64,000 nucleotides of DNA, taken from contig CAAFOY010000097.1 of NCBI GenBank assembly GCA_900764695.1, forward strand, positions 1-64,000. The letters are read 5' to 3'. This DNA is from Lachnospiraceae bacterium. GTDB taxonomy: Bacteria > Bacillota_A > Clostridia > Lachnospirales > Lachnospiraceae. The translations under genes were made by a program, and so were the position numbers. The notes under the pieces were generated by a model, which was not told the DNA's origin, made no database searches, and saw only the letters and a list, made by a program, of their open reading frames with translations. How positions within the stretch are numbered: position 1 is the stretch's first letter; each line of letters opens with the position of its first letter. Positions 37,655 to 47,405 of the stretch are shown here, piece after piece.

Positions 37655-38776
37655 ATGGCAGCTAAAACTAAAGAAAATGAAACCGTAGTGGTTAAGACTC
37701 AGGAAGAAATGTACTTAGATGCAGAAAGACTTTTAAAAGCTACTGAATGCTTAACAAGAGATAAAGAAAAGGCAGAGTTTTTTAAAAATCTTGCTGATAG
37801 ATATAAAGACTTAGGAGAATATGAGGATTCAAAAGATAAATATGAAGAATGCTTAAAGAAGCACAAATATTATAAGGAACAGTCCAAGATAGTGAAAGAA
37901 ATTCAGCCTAAGGAAGAAGATTTTAATGAGAACAAAAGCAAGAGTAATGGAATTATTGGAAAAGTTATTATAGGCCTTGTTATTGTACTTGTTATTGCCG
38001 CAGCCGGTGGAATTGTATATTTAAAGACTAAACCTGGAAGGTACCAGAGAGCAACTTTTTATGAAAACAAGGGTAATTACGAGAAGTCTTATAAGATGTT
38101 TAAGAACTTAAAGAATTACAAAGACAGCAAGGAAAGAAAGAGAGACTGTAAGTATCAGTTTGCACTTCAGTGCTGGAAAGATGAAGACTATGAGCCTGCA
38201 ATTAAGATGTTTAGGGAATTAGTTGAGTCTGAATATGGTGACAGTGAAGAAAAACTTGCTGATTTAGAAATTGAATACATTAAAAAGCAGAAAATCGGCA
38301 CAAATGTTATATTTGGTAATTTTCATTGGCTTATATTAGAAAATGATGGAGATAAAGTACTTCTTGTAAAATCCGAACCAATTAACGGATTAGCCTATAA
38401 TGAAGGAGATGAAGCTACAACATGGAGTGAATGTACTTTAAGAGAATACTTAAATGGTTCATTTTTAGATGGAACATTTGGCCTAAATATGCAAAAGAAA
38501 ATTTTAGATACAAATATTAAGGTTGAAAATAATAGTACATATGGTACAAAAGCCGGAAAAGATACAGTAGATAAAATATTTATGCTTAATGGAAGTCAGG
38601 CAGAGCAGTATGAAGAAATCTTAAGCAACTATTTAAGAGACTGGTGGTTAATCGGCCCGGGAAATAGCGAAAATACAGCACAGTATGTGTCATACGGCAA
38701 AGTGATGGATTATGGATACATTGTTACAGACACAAATATCCATATCCGCCCTGCATTGTGGGTATCGATTAAGTAA
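37655..38776 (+). CDS. TPR membrane protein with DUF6273-like C-terminal domain
   Basis: A 373-residue protein with ATG after GGGAGG. Residues 15-85 and 130-215 are TPR-like helices (FFKNLADRYKDLGEYEDSKDKYEEC and similar). One membrane segment lies between them at about 108-128. The C-terminal 150 residues have the ATTWSECTLREYLNGSFL and IRPALWV features of DUF6273, a domain common in Lachnospiraceae surface proteins. An extracytoplasmic location of the C-terminal part is likely; the function is unknown. Confidence 0.75.
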   Translation: MAAKTKENETVVVKTQEEMYLDAERLLKATECLTRDKEKAEFFKNLADRYKDLGEYEDSKDKYEECLKKHKYYKEQSKIVKEIQPKEEDFNENKSKSNGIIGKVIIGLVIVLVIAAAGGIVYLKTKPGRYQRATFYENKGNYEKSYKMFKNLKNYKDSKERKRDCKYQFALQCWKDEDYEPAIKMFRELVESEYGDSEEKLADLEIEYIKKQKIGTNVIFGNFHWLILENDGDKVLLVKSEPINGLAYNEGDEATTWSECTLREYLNGSFLDGTFGLNMQKKILDTNIKVENNSTYGTKAGKDTVDKIFMLNGSQAEQYEEILSNYLRDWWLIGPGNSENTAQYVSYGKVMDYGYIVTDTNIHIRPALWVSIK

Positions 38777-38806
38777 AAAACCACTCTAAGATTTGCAAAT
38801 TATATT

Positions 38807-38959
38807 AAAACTCCGTGCGAAAAATAATTGTAAGAAAGTACTTTGAAGCCGTCGGTCCTTAGAAGATAGGGTAGCAAAACTGCCATAACTTCTAAGGATC
38901 GCTACTAGCTGAGAGTAGCGACAGCGTGCTTTCGATAATTATTTTTCGCACGGAGTTTT
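38807..38959 (-). repeat. Structured palindromic repeat element, copy 2 (inverted relative to copy 1)
   Basis: A 153-nt element with a perfect 23-bp outer stem (38807-38829 with 38937-38959), starting AAAACTCCGTGCG. GAAAGTAC/GTGCTTTC and CCTTAGAAG/CTTCTAAGG stems lie inside. Read on the minus strand, the interior is alignable with copy 1, including an exact 17-nt match (38848-38864 with 35987-36003). The outer stem is unrelated to that of copy 1. It lies between two plus-strand genes and could terminate transcription (CGGAGTTTTC). Confidence 0.75.
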
Positions 38960-39072
38960 CTGAATTTTTTGGTAAATATAATTGTATAAATTAGGGGGAT
39001 ATGGTATTATAAAGATAGGTAAACATTCGTTTGGTTTTTAAAGCTAAACGATACGGAAAGGTGGTTTTGTCG

Positions 39073-39447
39073 ATGGTAAAAAAACGCAGACTTGACATTA
39101 TTATTTTAATTGTACTTATTGTAATTGCCATTGGCAGTTGGATAGCAGTAACGGTATTATTTGATGTTAACGGAGACTATGTTGAAGTCATTGTGGACAA
39201 TCACGTTCAGAAGGTTATTTCCCTTAATGATGACGGCGAATATCAGGTTGATGATGGTGAATATAGTAATATTATTACTATAAAGAACAGAGAAGTATAC
39301 ATGAAAAGCTCCGACTGTCCTGATCAGATTTGTGTTAAACAGGGTAAGATTAAGAAACAGGGTGAGTCGATTATCTGTCTGCCGCATAAGTTGGTAATCA
39401 GAATTGCGTCAGAGGAGTATCCTGAAGTTGATTCTAATGTAGACTAA
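39073..39447 (+). CDS. NusG domain II family membrane protein
   Basis: Start at ATG 39073 after AAAGGTGG, giving 125 residues; an upstream TTG start at 39031 lacks support. One N-terminal membrane segment (about 8-28) is followed by a small beta domain with SSDCPDQICVKQGKI and ICLPHKLVI, typical of NusG_II proteins. In many anaerobes such genes accompany a Gx transporter and ApbE/Rnf genes; here the Gx gene follows after 41 nt and Rnf is 3 kb upstream. The function is unknown. Confidence 0.85.
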   Translation: MVKKRRLDIIILIVLIVIAIGSWIAVTVLFDVNGDYVEVIVDNHVQKVISLNDDGEYQVDDGEYSNIITIKNREVYMKSSDCPDQICVKQGKIKKQGESIICLPHKLVIRIASEEYPEVDSNVD

Positions 39448-39488
39448 CGTTATTGGAAAATGACAAAGGAAAGGATTAATAAGAATTA

Positions 39489-39983
39489 ATGGTAAGTAAG
39501 AAGATTTCATTAATGGCTTTATTTACGGCTTTTGCAGTGATTCTAAGTTATATTGAAACTTTTATTCCTACAGTCGGCATTCCTGGAGCGAAACTTGGTC
39601 TGGCTAATTTTGCGGTTATAATGGTTATGTATGCTGTTGGAAACAAAGAAGCTTTTTTTATTAATGTTATACGAATTATAATAATAGGATTATTTTTCGG
39701 TAATATGTTTAGCATTTGTTTCAGTATTGCCGGGGCTTTGGTAAGCTTTATAGGTATGGTCTTGTTAAAAAGTACAAAGAGAATTTCTATGATTACAGTA
39801 GCTATTATAGGTGGTGTTCTACATAATGTAGGACAGATTATAATAGCTTCTGTTATTTTGAAAAATGTAGGTATTTTTACTTATGTACCTATACTTATGA
39901 TTGCGGGAATAATTACAGGGACAGTTATTGGAATTCTGTCCAATATTCTTTATAAAAGAACAAGAGAGTACATTAAACTATAG
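39489..39983 (+). CDS. Gx transporter family protein
   Basis: Membrane protein of 164 residues with five to six hydrophobic segments. The sequence GIPGAKLGLANFAVIMVMY is the hallmark of the family also annotated as heptaprenyl diphosphate synthase component I. The transported substrate is not established. It pairs with the NusG-II gene upstream and precedes ruvA by 30 nt. Confidence 0.85.
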   Translation: MVSKKISLMALFTAFAVILSYIETFIPTVGIPGAKLGLANFAVIMVMYAVGNKEAFFINVIRIIIIGLFFGNMFSICFSIAGALVSFIGMVLLKSTKRISMITVAIIGGVLHNVGQIIIASVILKNVGIFTYVPILMIAGIITGTVIGILSNILYKRTREYIKL

Positions 39984-40013
39984 ACAACATGGTTTTACAA
40001 GGAGATTTGTATT

Positions 40014-40607
40014 ATGATATCCTATATATCAGGAGTAGTTGAAGAGATTGAAAAAGATAAAGTTGTAGTAGATAATAATGGTATAGGTTATGGAATATTT
40101 GCTTCCCAGTCTACATTAGAGCAGATTGGAATTGGTGAGCAGGTTAAAATTTATACATATTTTAGTGTTAGGGAGGATGCAATGCAATTGTACGGTTTCC
40201 TTTCTAGGCAGGAATTACAATTATTTAAGCTGCTGATAGGAGTAAGTGGTGTAGGTCCAAAAGGTGGACTTGCAATATTGTCAACTTGTCCGGGAGACAG
40301 CTTGTCAATGGCTGTTTTGGCAGATGATGCCAAAGCTATTTCAAAGGCACCCGGAATTGGAGCAAAGACAGCTCAAAAGATTATTATCGAATTAAAAGAT
40401 AAGATTGACATAGAAGATATGATTGCAGGAGAGACAATTAGCAAACCTATGACTAAGGCAAGTGGTGTTGTTGGAGATGCCGTTGAGGCACTTACTACAC
40501 TGGGTTATTCCCAGACTATGGCGTATCAGGCAATTAAATCCATCGAAAATGTTGACGGAATGGATGTTGAGGAAATTTTAAAGAAAGCTTTAAAAAATAT
40601 ATTTTAG
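40014..40607 (+). CDS. ruvA: Holliday junction DNA helicase RuvA
   Basis: DNA-binding subunit of the RuvAB branch-migration complex. The 197 residues have an N-terminal OB domain (MISYISGVVEEIE), two helix-hairpin-helix motifs (GVSGVGPKGGLAIL and APGIGAKTAQKII) and the C-terminal RuvB-binding domain. An AAGGAG-type site precedes the ATG. ruvB follows after 9 nt. Confidence 0.97.
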   Translation: MISYISGVVEEIEKDKVVVDNNGIGYGIFASQSTLEQIGIGEQVKIYTYFSVREDAMQLYGFLSRQELQLFKLLIGVSGVGPKGGLAILSTCPGDSLSMAVLADDAKAISKAPGIGAKTAQKIIIELKDKIDIEDMIAGETISKPMTKASGVVGDAVEALTTLGYSQTMAYQAIKSIENVDGMDVEEILKKALKNIF

Positions 40608-40616
40608 GATAGTATT

Positions 40617-41618
40617 ATGGCAAAAAGAATTATACAGACAGATTTGGCAGGAGAAGATATTGTTATTGAGAAAGGTTTAAGACCCGAATCATTAGATCAA
40701 TATGTAGGTCAGAGCAAAGCAAAAAATAATTTAAAAATATTTATAGAGGCGGCAAAATCAAGAAATGAGCCACTTGATCATGTTTTGTTTTATGGTCCAC
40801 CGGGGCTTGGTAAAACAACACTTGCAACGATTATTGCTCATGAAATGGGAGTTCATATTAAAGTGACTTCAGGTCCTGCAATTGAAAAACCTGGAGAAAT
40901 GGCAGCAATATTAAATAATCTTGCAGAGAATGATATTTTATTCATTGATGAAATTCATCGTTTAAACAGACAGGTTGAAGAAGTCCTGTATCCTGCAATG
41001 GAAGATTATTCCATTGATATTATGATTGGAAAAGGTCAGGGGGCAAGAAGTATCAGACTTGATTTGCCTAAATTTACTTTAGTAGGGGCAACTACAAGAG
41101 CCGGACTTCTTACAGCACCTTTAAGGGATAGATTTGGTGTAATTAATAAGCTTGAATTTTATACAGTTGACGAACTTAAGCAGATTATTATAAGGTCAGC
41201 AGGATTACTTAATGTAGAAATAGATGAGAAAGGTGCTACAGAACTTGCACGCCGTTCCAGAGGAACACCGCGACTTGCCAACAGACTGTTAAAGCGTGTA
41301 AGAGATTTTGCACAGGTTAAATATGATGGTGTCATAACTGAAGATGTGGCAAATCTGGCTTTAGACCTTTTAGAAGTGGATAAGTTAGGACTTGATAAGG
41401 GCGACAGATCAATTCTTGAAACCATGATTGATAAGTTTGATGGTGGCCCTGTAGGTCTTGATACATTGGCTGCAGCCCTTGGAGAAGATTCTGGAACATT
41501 GGAGGATGTTTATGAACCATATCTTATTCAGAATGGACTTTTGCAGCGTACACCAAGAGGAAGAATTGCAACAAGACTTGCATATGAACATTTGGGAGTT
41601 CCCTTTCTAGAAGATTAA
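40617..41618 (+). CDS. ruvB: Holliday junction DNA helicase RuvB
   Basis: AAA+ motor of branch migration, 333 residues. Walker [12 protein letters not shown] (about 59-69), Walker [10 protein letters not shown], sensor 1 ATTRAG, the arginine finger in LRDRFG, and the C-terminal winged helix ([16 protein letters not shown]) are present. Translationally close to ruvA. Confidence 0.97.
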   Translation: MAKRIIQTDLAGEDIVIEKGLRPESLDQYVGQSKAKNNLKIFIEAAKSRNEPLDHVLFYGPPGLGKTTLATIIAHEMGVHIKVTSGPAIEKPGEMAAILNNLAENDILFIDEIHRLNRQVEEVLYPAMEDYSIDIMIGKGQGARSIRLDLPKFTLVGATTRAGLLTAPLRDRFGVINKLEFYTVDELKQIIIRSAGLLNVEIDEKGATELARRSRGTPRLANRLLKRVRDFAQVKYDGVITEDVANLALDLLEVDKLGLDKGDRSILETMIDKFDGGPVGLDTLAAALGEDSGTLEDVYEPYLIQNGLLQRTPRGRIATRLAYEHLGVPFLED

Positions 41619-41630
41619 TTTACTCCTAAA

Positions 41631-41659
41631 TTTACATTTTATATGTTTTGTGATAGAAT
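41631..41659 (+). promoter_or_regulatory. Sigma-A promoter of zapA
   Basis: TTTACA (41631-41636), 17 nt, TAGAAT (41654-41659). Confidence 0.65.
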
Positions 41660-41693
41660 ACGTGGTAGTTTAACCAAGGACAAGGAGAGAATT

Positions 41694-42092
41694 ATGTCAT
41701 CAAAGAATTACATAGACGTTATAATAGATGGAAAGATTTACAATATTGGTGGTTTTGAAAGCGAAGCTTATCTTCAGAAAGTAGCATCATACATTAACAA
41801 TATGATTGCTGAGTTTAAGCAGAACGATAATTACAGAGTTCAAAAAGTTGATATGCAGAGGATTCTTCTTGAAATCAACATTGCAAATGATTATTTTAAA
41901 GCAAAGAAGCAGGCTGATTTACTTCAGAATGATATTGAATTGAAAGAGAAGGAAGTATATGATTTAAAACACGAACTTATTGTTTCAGACTCAAAAGCTG
42001 AAACAGCAACAAAAGAATTAAATGAAGCCTTAGAAAAGATTAAATCATTAGAAAAAGAAATCATTAAATTACAGACAGAATTAGAAAAATAA
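41694..42092 (+). CDS. zapA: Cell division protein ZapA
   Basis: Z-ring-associated FtsZ-bundling protein. ATG 41694 follows AAGGAGA; a longer frame would start within the promoter. The 132 residues have the ZapA head (IDGKIYNIGGFESEAYLQKVASYINN in pattern) and a long C-terminal coiled coil (about 70-130, Lys/Glu/Leu heptads). The order zapA-U32 peptidase resembles other Firmicutes. Confidence 0.88.
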   Translation: MSSKNYIDVIIDGKIYNIGGFESEAYLQKVASYINNMIAEFKQNDNYRVQKVDMQRILLEINIANDYFKAKKQADLLQNDIELKEKEVYDLKHELIVSDSKAETATKELNEALEKIKSLEKEIIKLQTELEK

Positions 42093-42103
42093 TAACTTGA
42101 AAG

Positions 42104-42131
42104 AAACGGTCAGGTTTTGCCTGATCGTTTA
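42104..42131 (+). terminator. Hairpin between zapA and the U32 gene
   Basis: AAACGGTCAGG pairs with CCTGATCGTTT around TTTTG. The T-run is short, so termination may be partial. Confidence 0.6.
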
Positions 42132-42175
42132 GTGTTTAATATGTACATTCATAGAAAAACGTAAGTGGAGGATTT

Positions 42176-44380
42176 ATGAAAGTTGAACTTTTAGCCCCTG
42201 GTGGTTCCTTTGAAAGTGTTATAGCAGCATATAATGCAGGTGCTGATGCTGTTTATACAGGAGGATTAATGTTTGGAGCCAGAGCCGGAGCCAATAATCT
42301 TACAACTGAAGAATTAATTGAAGCCTTAGAATATGCACATGTTCACGACAGAAAGCTATATCTTACAGTAAATACCTTGCTTAAAGATAAGGAGATAGAG
42401 ACAGAATTATATGATTACCTGCTTCCTCTTTATGAAAATGGCTTAGATGCAGTTATTGTGCAGGATATTGGAGTTTTCAAATTTATAAGAGATAATTTTC
42501 CACTAATGCATATACATGCAAGTACCCAGATGACAATATTTGGAAAAGATACAGTTGCATTTCTTAAAGATTTAGGTGCTTCACGAATTGTAACTCCAAG
42601 AGAGTTTTCTTTAAAAGAGATAGAAGACATAAAAAATGACACTAGGCTTAAGGATATGGAGATAGAAAGCTTTGTACACGGTGCATTGTGTTATTGTTAT
42701 TCAGGTCAGTGTTTTATGAGTAGCTACATTGGAGGAAGAAGTGGTAACAGAGGAAGATGCGCCCAGCCTTGTAGAATGGAATATGATGTATTAAAAGATG
42801 GCAAGATCTTAAATCCCGGAAATAACAAATATGTTTTAAGTCCAAAAGACATTTGCACATTAAAGATTCTTCCCGAAATCATTAAATCAGGTGTATACTC
42901 CTTAAAGATTGAAGGACGAATGAAGAAGACCGAATATATTACAGGTGTTGTAAGTATTTATAGAAAATATCTTGATATGTATTTAAACATACCTGATAAG
43001 TATAATGTTGATGAAAATGATATAAAGAAACTTGCTGATTTATTTAACAGAAATGGTTTTAATGAAAGTTATTATAAGCAACATAACGGTAGAAATATGA
43101 TTTCATTAAAGAAACCAGAGTTTAGAAAAGAAAATAGAGAATTTAATCAGTATTTAAAAGAGAAATATATAGGTTTCACATTAAAAAAGAATCTTAATAT
43201 TAAAGTAACTTTTATAAAAGAACAGCCATTTACAATTTCAACAATGGTTAATGGGACTGAAATAATTTATGAAGGAAATCCTGTATCAAAAGCTTTAAAT
43301 AAGCCTATTGACAAAGAAACTTTATTAAAGCAAATGAAAAAAACAGGTAACAGTGACTTTGATTTTACTAATATTGAGATTATCTGTGATGAAGATGGAT
43401 TTTTACCAATAGGTGCAATTAATCAGGCTAGAAGAGATTTTCTTGAAAAGGTAAGACAATATTTAATATCACAGTACACAAGAAAGAGTGTAGAAAATTC
43501 AAACATTCAAAGTGATAAGAATAATGCCAATAATAAGTATATTGTTGATTTATGCAATAAAAATACAACAAAATCCGTTAATATTAATGTACTTGTAAGT
43601 ACAAAAGAGCAGTTTAAAGTTTCAATGAACAAGGATTTCGTTAAAAGAATATATGTTGAAAGCTCTGACTTTTCAGAAAATAAAATTCTTGAAATAATCG
43701 AAGAAGGACACAAGGCTGACAAAGAAATATATATTGCAATGCCTTATGTTTACAGAATGGCTGACAAAAATATTTTTCACAGAAATTATGTGAAAATCAT
43801 TGAAAAAGCAGATGGATTTCTTATAAGAAGTTTTGAGGAATATCTGGATTTAAGAAAAATAAATATAGCAAAAAATTGCATTTTTGATTATAATGTGTAT
43901 ACTTACAATAGGATAGCCAAAGATTTTTATCTGAATTTTGGTGGCGTACAGACAACAGTTCCTTTGGAACTAAATTATAAAGAAATTGAATTTAGAGGTT
44001 TAGCAGGAGATGAAATGATTGTTTATGGATATATGCCGGCAATGATTTCAGCAGGTTGTGGTTTAAAAACCTGCAATAGTTGTAAATCAGATAATAGTAC
44101 TTATGAAGTTGTGGATAAACAACGAAACAGATTTGTAACAAAGTGTGTATGTAGGTATTGCTATAATGTAATGTATAATTGTAAGCCATTATCCCTTTTT
44201 AAGTTTTCAAAGGAAATTATTTCCATGACACCTGATTCAGTAAGACTTTCATTTACAACAGAAAGCGGAAATATTACTGAACAGATATTAAATAAGGCAC
44301 AACAGGCTTTTATATACGAAAAAAATATACAGGAAGATGATCAATCTACAAGAGGACACTTTAAACGTGGGGTTCTTTAG
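42176..44380 (+). CDS. U32 family protein with DUF3656-like region (RlhA-like)
   Basis: A 734-residue member of the U32 peptidase family. The TIM-barrel-like N-terminal half begins VELLAPGGSFESVIAAYNAGADAVYTGG and contains the conserved Cys-rich signature HGALCYCYSGQCFMSS and GRCAQPC, which in relatives supports an iron-sulfur centre. The C-terminal half has further Cys pairs (CGLKTCNSC, CVCRYC). The domain make-up is like RlhA, which hydroxylates a cytidine in 23S rRNA, rather than a true protease. The substrate is unproven. It lies upstream of the division or elongation pair. Confidence 0.85.
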   Translation: MKVELLAPGGSFESVIAAYNAGADAVYTGGLMFGARAGANNLTTEELIEALEYAHVHDRKLYLTVNTLLKDKEIETELYDYLLPLYENGLDAVIVQDIGVFKFIRDNFPLMHIHASTQMTIFGKDTVAFLKDLGASRIVTPREFSLKEIEDIKNDTRLKDMEIESFVHGALCYCYSGQCFMSSYIGGRSGNRGRCAQPCRMEYDVLKDGKILNPGNNKYVLSPKDICTLKILPEIIKSGVYSLKIEGRMKKTEYITGVVSIYRKYLDMYLNIPDKYNVDENDIKKLADLFNRNGFNESYYKQHNGRNMISLKKPEFRKENREFNQYLKEKYIGFTLKKNLNIKVTFIKEQPFTISTMVNGTEIIYEGNPVSKALNKPIDKETLLKQMKKTGNSDFDFTNIEIICDEDGFLPIGAINQARRDFLEKVRQYLISQYTRKSVENSNIQSDKNNANNKYIVDLCNKNTTKSVNINVLVSTKEQFKVSMNKDFVKRIYVESSDFSENKILEIIEEGHKADKEIYIAMPYVYRMADKNIFHRNYVKIIEKADGFLIRSFEEYLDLRKINIAKNCIFDYNVYTYNRIAKDFYLNFGGVQTTVPLELNYKEIEFRGLAGDEMIVYGYMPAMISAGCGLKTCNSCKSDNSTYEVVDKQRNRFVTKCVCRYCYNVMYNCKPLSLFKFSKEIISMTPDSVRLSFTTESGNITEQILNKAQQAFIYEKNIQEDDQSTRGHFKRGVL

Positions 44381-44398
44381 AAAAAATTGGAGACTGAT

Positions 44399-45847
44399 AT
44401 GGATACTTTTATTGTTATTGTAACTAAATATTTATTTATTTTGCTTATGTTGTTTTATACATGGGAGTCTTTTAGCGCGCTTATTCATACTAAGCGCTAT
44501 CAGGCGGCAGGTATATTTCAACGTCAGAATGCGATTATTTTTGTGACCTATATTCTGGGTATAGTTACTATTTTTATGAACCAGAAAGATACAACAGATG
44601 TTAATGTTATTATTTTAGGTGGGTTGCAAATGTGCTTTTTAATAGTGGTTTTAGGCATATTCCCTATTATTTATCCTAACATTAACAAAGGCATACTAAG
44701 TAATATGTGTATGCTTTTGACTATCGGTTTTATTATTCTGGCAAGACTTAGTTTTGAAAAAAGCGTAAAACAGTTTATTATTGTAGCTGTTGTAACAATG
44801 CTTTCATTAATTGTACCGTATTTAATGAGCAGGTTTAATATGTGGAAATCCTTAACATGGATTTATTGCTTTGTAGGTCTTGGTCTGTTAGTTGCGGTTC
44901 TTGTAGTGGGAACCCTTTCAAGAGGAGCTAAACTTTATATTAAGATTAGCGGATTCACTTTCCAACCATCAGAATTTGTAAAAATAATATTTGTATTTTT
45001 TATAGCAGGAATGCTAAGTAAGTCAGCAGAATTTGGCCACTTAGTTTTATCGGCTGTTCTTGCAGGACTTTATGTTATTGTACTTGTGATTTCAACAGAC
45101 CTTGGTAGTGCATTAATATTCTTTATGATGTATCTGTTTATGGTATATGTTGGAACAAAGAAGGTTCGATACCTTTTTATTGGAATGGCAGGTATATCGA
45201 CGGCTTCGGTGATAGCATACAAGTTATTTTCCCATGTTCAGGTCAGAGTGCTTGTATGGAAAAATCCTTTTGCTGCCGATATTATAAATAATTCAGGATA
45301 TCAGGTTTCACAGTCACTTTTTGCTTTGGGAAGTGGTGGCTTAATGGGAACCGGACTTTATCAGGGATATCCTAACAAGATACCAATTGTTGATAATGAC
45401 TTTGTTTTTTCAGCTATTGGAGAAGAATTTGGAGCAATATTCGGAATACTTCTGATTCTTGTATGTTTAAGCTGTTTTATTTCATTCTTAAATACGGCAA
45501 TGGAACAGAACAGTATGTTTAACAGACTGGTTTGCGTAGGCTTAGGTGTAGGCTATGCAATACAGATTATTTTGACTGTAGGTGGTGCAATTAACATGAT
45601 TCCATCTACAGGAGTAACTTTACCACTTATAAGTAGTGGTGGTAGTTCAATTTTAAGTACATTAATTGTCTTTGCAATTATACAGGGACTTGCAATTGTA
45701 GGTACGGCTAACATGAATTCAGTTAGAAGAAAAGTACCAACGGAGGGAACAGGAAATGTCACGACGAGAACAACATCAAATGTCAAAGGACTCCGCAAGA
45801 CGCAGGAGATACAAGTCGGAACAAAAAGAAAGACGAAAATTAAATAG
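44399..45847 (+). CDS. SEDS family peptidoglycan polymerase (FtsW/RodA/SpoVE)
   Basis: Start at ATG 44399 after TTGGAG, giving 482 residues and about ten to twelve membrane segments. Conserved SEDS sequence includes GAKLYIKISGFTFQPSEFVKI, STDLGSALIF and DNDFVFSAIGEEFG with the catalytic-site Asp region, and STGVTLPLISSGGSS near the C-terminus. It polymerises lipid II and works with a class B PBP, which is encoded by the next, overlapping gene. Whether it serves division or elongation cannot be told from sequence. Confidence 0.92.
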   Translation: MDTFIVIVTKYLFILLMLFYTWESFSALIHTKRYQAAGIFQRQNAIIFVTYILGIVTIFMNQKDTTDVNVIILGGLQMCFLIVVLGIFPIIYPNINKGILSNMCMLLTIGFIILARLSFEKSVKQFIIVAVVTMLSLIVPYLMSRFNMWKSLTWIYCFVGLGLLVAVLVVGTLSRGAKLYIKISGFTFQPSEFVKIIFVFFIAGMLSKSAEFGHLVLSAVLAGLYVIVLVISTDLGSALIFFMMYLFMVYVGTKKVRYLFIGMAGISTASVIAYKLFSHVQVRVLVWKNPFAADIINNSGYQVSQSLFALGSGGLMGTGLYQGYPNKIPIVDNDFVFSAIGEEFGAIFGILLILVCLSCFISFLNTAMEQNSMFNRLVCVGLGVGYAIQIILTVGGAINMIPSTGVTLPLISSGGSSILSTLIVFAIIQGLAIVGTANMNSVRRKVPTEGTGNVTTRTTSNVKGLRKTQEIQVGTKRKTKIK

Positions 45848-47267
45848 ACAGGCAATGGTTACTTCAGTAATATTTTGCATAATTTTTGTATTTATGGCAG
45901 GATTTTACTTAAACTTTATTGTAAATAAAAGTCAGGATATTATAAAAGATACTCATAATGAAAGAGTTGCCGAAAAAGCGAAAACCATTATAAGAGGAAC
46001 TATTTATGCTGAAGGCGGTGAAAAACTTGCCTACACAGACACAAACTCAACAGAAGAAGATTTAAGTGATGACACAAGAAAATATCCTTATGGTAAAACT
46101 TTTGCTCAGGTAATTGGCTATTCAACAAAGGGCTTTACAGGACTTGAACAGAGATGTAACTCAGATCTTTCAACTGAAGGAACTACTGAGATAGAAAAGA
46201 TTGCCAATGATTTTTCGAATACAACAGTAAGTGGCTGTAACGTATATACAACTTTAAATGTTAAGTTGCAGAAGGAAGCTTATGAGTCAATCGGTTCAGA
46301 TAAAGGTGCTGTGTTTATAATGGATCCTTCAACTGGAGCTGTTTTAACTACTGCTTCAAAACCTTCATTTAATCCTGAAAAGTTAGACAAGATATGGGAT
46401 GATATTTCAACGGATAATGAAAATTCACCATTGCTTAACAGAGCAACTTTAGGTTTGTATACACCAGGCTCAACATTTAAGATTGTCACAACACTTGCTT
46501 ATATGAACCAGCATAAGAATGATTATAATAATTTCTCATATTATTGTCAGGGACGTGCGCTTTTCCATAATTTTAAGATTAACTGTTTTGACGGTCATGC
46601 TCACGGCAGTGAAGATTTGGAACACGCATTTGCAAACTCATGTAACAGTGCTTTTTCAACAATGGGTGATGAACTTAATCTTAAGAAATATATAAAGACT
46701 GTTAATGGATTATTGTTTAATGAAATTATTTCTTTTGATAACTTTAATACAAGTGATTCAAACTATTGCAAAAAGAGTCGTTTTGTCTTGAATGAAAATT
46801 CAACTCAGGCAGAAGTAGCTCAGACAAGTATAGGACAGGGTGAAACATTAGTTACACCAGCTCACATGGCTATGCTTGCAGCTGCAATTGCAAACAAGGG
46901 TGTTCTTATGAAGCCATATATGATTGATAAAGTTGAGAACAGCAACGGAACTATAGTGAGTCAGGCAGAACAGACTGAATGCAAGAAGCTTATGACTAAA
47001 GCCCAGGCAAAGCAGTTGCAGGAATATATGTCTGCAGTATGTGATTATGGTACTGCAAGAATTTTTTCAGGTTCTTCTTACGAAGTATATGGTAAGACAG
47101 GTACAGCAGAGCTTGATAAGAATAACAACGTCAACTCTTGGTTTGTGGGTTATGCAAAGAAGGGCAAAAAGCAGCTTGCCATTGCAGTTGTTTACGAAAA
47201 TATAAAAGACGGAACAATTTCAGCCAAGGAATGTGCAAAAGAGATTTTTGATGATTATTTTAAATAA
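45756..47267 (+). CDS. Class B penicillin-binding protein (transpeptidase)
   Basis: A 503-residue peptidoglycan cross-linking enzyme. After a very basic cytoplasmic N-terminus (about 1-33) comes one membrane anchor (about 34-54), a short linker domain and the transpeptidase domain with STFK (active-site Ser), SCNSAF (SxN) and YGKTGTA (KTG). It is short, like PbpA of Actinobacteria. ATG 45756 follows CGGAGGG and lies 92 nt inside the upstream SEDS gene. The overlap suggests coupled synthesis of polymerase and transpeptidase. Confidence 0.92.
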   Translation: MSRREQHQMSKDSARRRRYKSEQKERRKLNRQAMVTSVIFCIIFVFMAGFYLNFIVNKSQDIIKDTHNERVAEKAKTIIRGTIYAEGGEKLAYTDTNSTEEDLSDDTRKYPYGKTFAQVIGYSTKGFTGLEQRCNSDLSTEGTTEIEKIANDFSNTTVSGCNVYTTLNVKLQKEAYESIGSDKGAVFIMDPSTGAVLTTASKPSFNPEKLDKIWDDISTDNENSPLLNRATLGLYTPGSTFKIVTTLAYMNQHKNDYNNFSYYCQGRALFHNFKINCFDGHAHGSEDLEHAFANSCNSAFSTMGDELNLKKYIKTVNGLLFNEIISFDNFNTSDSNYCKKSRFVLNENSTQAEVAQTSIGQGETLVTPAHMAMLAAAIANKGVLMKPYMIDKVENSNGTIVSQAEQTECKKLMTKAQAKQLQEYMSAVCDYGTARIFSGSSYEVYGKTGTAELDKNNNVNSWFVGYAKKGKKQLAIAVVYENIKDGTISAKECAKEIFDDYFK

Positions 47268-47314
47268 ATTGTTGTCAATAAATACAAAAAAATTGAAATA
47301 CTAATATGGTAATA

Positions 47315-47343
47315 TTGAAATTATAAACTTATTCTTGTATACT
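47315..47343 (+). promoter_or_regulatory. Sigma-A promoter of the Nudix gene
   Basis: TTGAAA (47315-47320), 17 nt, TATACT (47338-47343). Confidence 0.7.
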
Positions 47344-47405
47344 AAAAGTAATTTAAGTTTGACGTTAAAGAAGTCAAAATCACGCTTAAAAACAGGAGGC
47401 TTCCT

